Assembly: GCF_900660695.1 (NCBI RefSeq)
Contig: NZ_LR215042.1
Coordinates: 248,001 to 312,000, forward strand
Length of the DNA stretch: 64,000 bases
Reading direction: 5' to 3'
Source of the DNA: Mycoplasmopsis meleagridis
GTDB taxonomy: Bacteria; Bacillota_I; Bacilli_A; Mycoplasmatales; Metamycoplasmataceae
Each line of letters starts with the position of its first letter. Position 1 is the first letter of the stretch. The translations under genes and the position numbers were made by a program. Positions 63,202 to 64,000 of this stretch are shown one piece after another. The notes under the pieces are model-generated. The model worked only from the letters and a program-made list of their open reading frames with translations, was not told the origin of the DNA and searched no databases.

Positions 63202-64000
63202 TTTAGCTATATTATCCAATAAATCAATAGTTTTAGCAACACCAGAGTTAATATTTTCTATAGATAAAAAGTTAGCTTCATTTTTAATTTCTTCTATAGC
63301 ATTAGCCATTATTGCAAGTTTAAAGCCTTGTTCTTTAACACAAATATCATTCCCAGAATCGCCTATATGTCATGCTTCATCAACTTTTATATTTAGTAAA
63401 TTACAAATGAATAAATTACCTATGCCTTTAGTAGAATTTTTATTTGTAATTTCTAAAGAAAGGCCCTTAGAAACAATATGTGTTCTTAAATTTGGGAATT
63501 TAGCTAATATTTCATTAGATAATTTTTTAGTAAGTTCTTTAGAATTTAAACCAAAAGCTAACATACGGTTAATATTTTGTTCTAAATTAGCCTCTTTATA
63601 ACTTTTTTTAACAAATTCTTTTGCTCAAGGACGATCTAAAGTAACATTTTTTTCATTATTAGTATAAATTATTGGATCACCGTTAATTGTGTAATTTAAA
63701 TTCTTTCGTTCTAAAAATTCTTTTAAAGATTTTGCAGTTTCATTTTCGATTAAATTATTCACTAAAATATTATTATCTCTATCAACTATTACGGCTCCAT
63801 TTTGACAAACAATATACTTAGAATTAATTTCTCTAGCTAAATTTAATACGAATTCTGAATTAGATCTTCCTGTGGAAATAATAAAATTTCTCTCTTTATT
63901 AACTTCTTTAGCTTTTTCTAAATTAGCCTGTGAAACAGGCGAAAAAGTATTATCAATTTGATCTAAAAAAGTTCCGTCTAAATCAACAAAAAAGGCTTTA
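63199..64000 (-). CDS. HAD-superfamily Cof-type phosphatase (N-terminus cut by window)
   Basis: About 266 residues visible on the minus strand, beginning at the window edge with 'KAFFVDLDGTFLD' (motif I). Motif II 'FIISTGRS', the C2-type cap, 'STKGIGNLFICNLLNI' and 'WHIGDSGNDICV' (motif IV) follow. The start codon lies beyond 64000 by only a few residues. Substrate unknown (sugar phosphate or flavin phosphate). Second Cof-type enzyme in the window; it is clearly different in sequence from the one at 22809. Confidence 0.9.

Overview
This is a chromosomal window from a wall-less, very AT-rich mollicute that reads UGA as tryptophan. More than twenty conserved genes (leuS, lon, ligA, lepA, the potassium-channel gene, the nuclease genes and both very large surface-protein genes) stay open only if in-frame TGA is Trp. 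The gene set fits the Mycoplasma hominis / Mycoplasmopsis-Metamycoplasma branch: a short mraZ-rsmH-ftsA-like-ftsZ cluster, DUF31 serine proteases, a MnuA-type surface nuclease, 'Lipoprotein_17'-type repeats and a type I restriction locus with simple-sequence repeats. The species cannot be named from the sequence alone. Both window edges cut genes: a surface protein lacks its start at the left, and a HAD phosphatase on the minus strand lacks its start at the right.

Layout. 1-6 kb: 3' end of a giant C-terminally anchored surface protein built of about 64-residue modules arranged in triplets, then a tRNA-Ser(GCU) gene. 6-10 kb: a P-type cation ATPase and a B3/4-domain protein. 9.7-16.5 kb: a type I restriction-modification locus. 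hsdR carries a single in-frame TAG, hsdM is intact, and the specificity region holds three target-recognition domains in two overlapping reading frames with an (AG)14 tract. 16.5-29.1 kb: leuS with an eroded editing domain, lon behind a CIRCE-like operator, truB, a HAD phosphatase, a lipoprotein, ligA-tpiA and pgk. 29.1-37 kb, minus strand: a 2100-residue surface protein ending in a DUF31 protease, then a NERD-YgjP gene pair. 37-40.6 kb: an azoreductase-like flavoprotein, a surface 5'-nucleotidase lipoprotein and a choline-kinase-like gene.

40.6-48 kb: lepA, an uncharacterised two-gene nuclease operon (DUF2779 plus YqaJ-like), and a divergent KtrB/KtrA potassium uptake pair. 48.2-52.1 kb: a minimal division cluster with a putative MraZ operator of three TGG triplets 10 nt apart, a strongly diverged FtsA-like protein and an FtsZ with an Asn-rich insert. 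52.2-60 kb: rsmE, a cytosolic M13 peptidase, a small unknown protein, a MnuA-like nuclease lipoprotein, a cupin, a DUF31 protease lipoprotein and an EIIB-like protein without its catalytic cysteine. 60-64 kb: trpS, thrS, a small membrane protein and the cut HAD phosphatase.

How it works together. The window mixes core information processing with a scavenging and host-interaction surface: a nuclease and a 5'-nucleotidase to harvest nucleosides, two DUF31 proteases, and large repeat adhesin-like proteins. The most unusual region is the type I locus. Its nuclease subunit is interrupted while its methyltransferase is intact, and its specificity genes sit on two repeat junctions. A one-unit change at each junction would alter which recognition domains are joined, which suggests a switchable methylation-only system.
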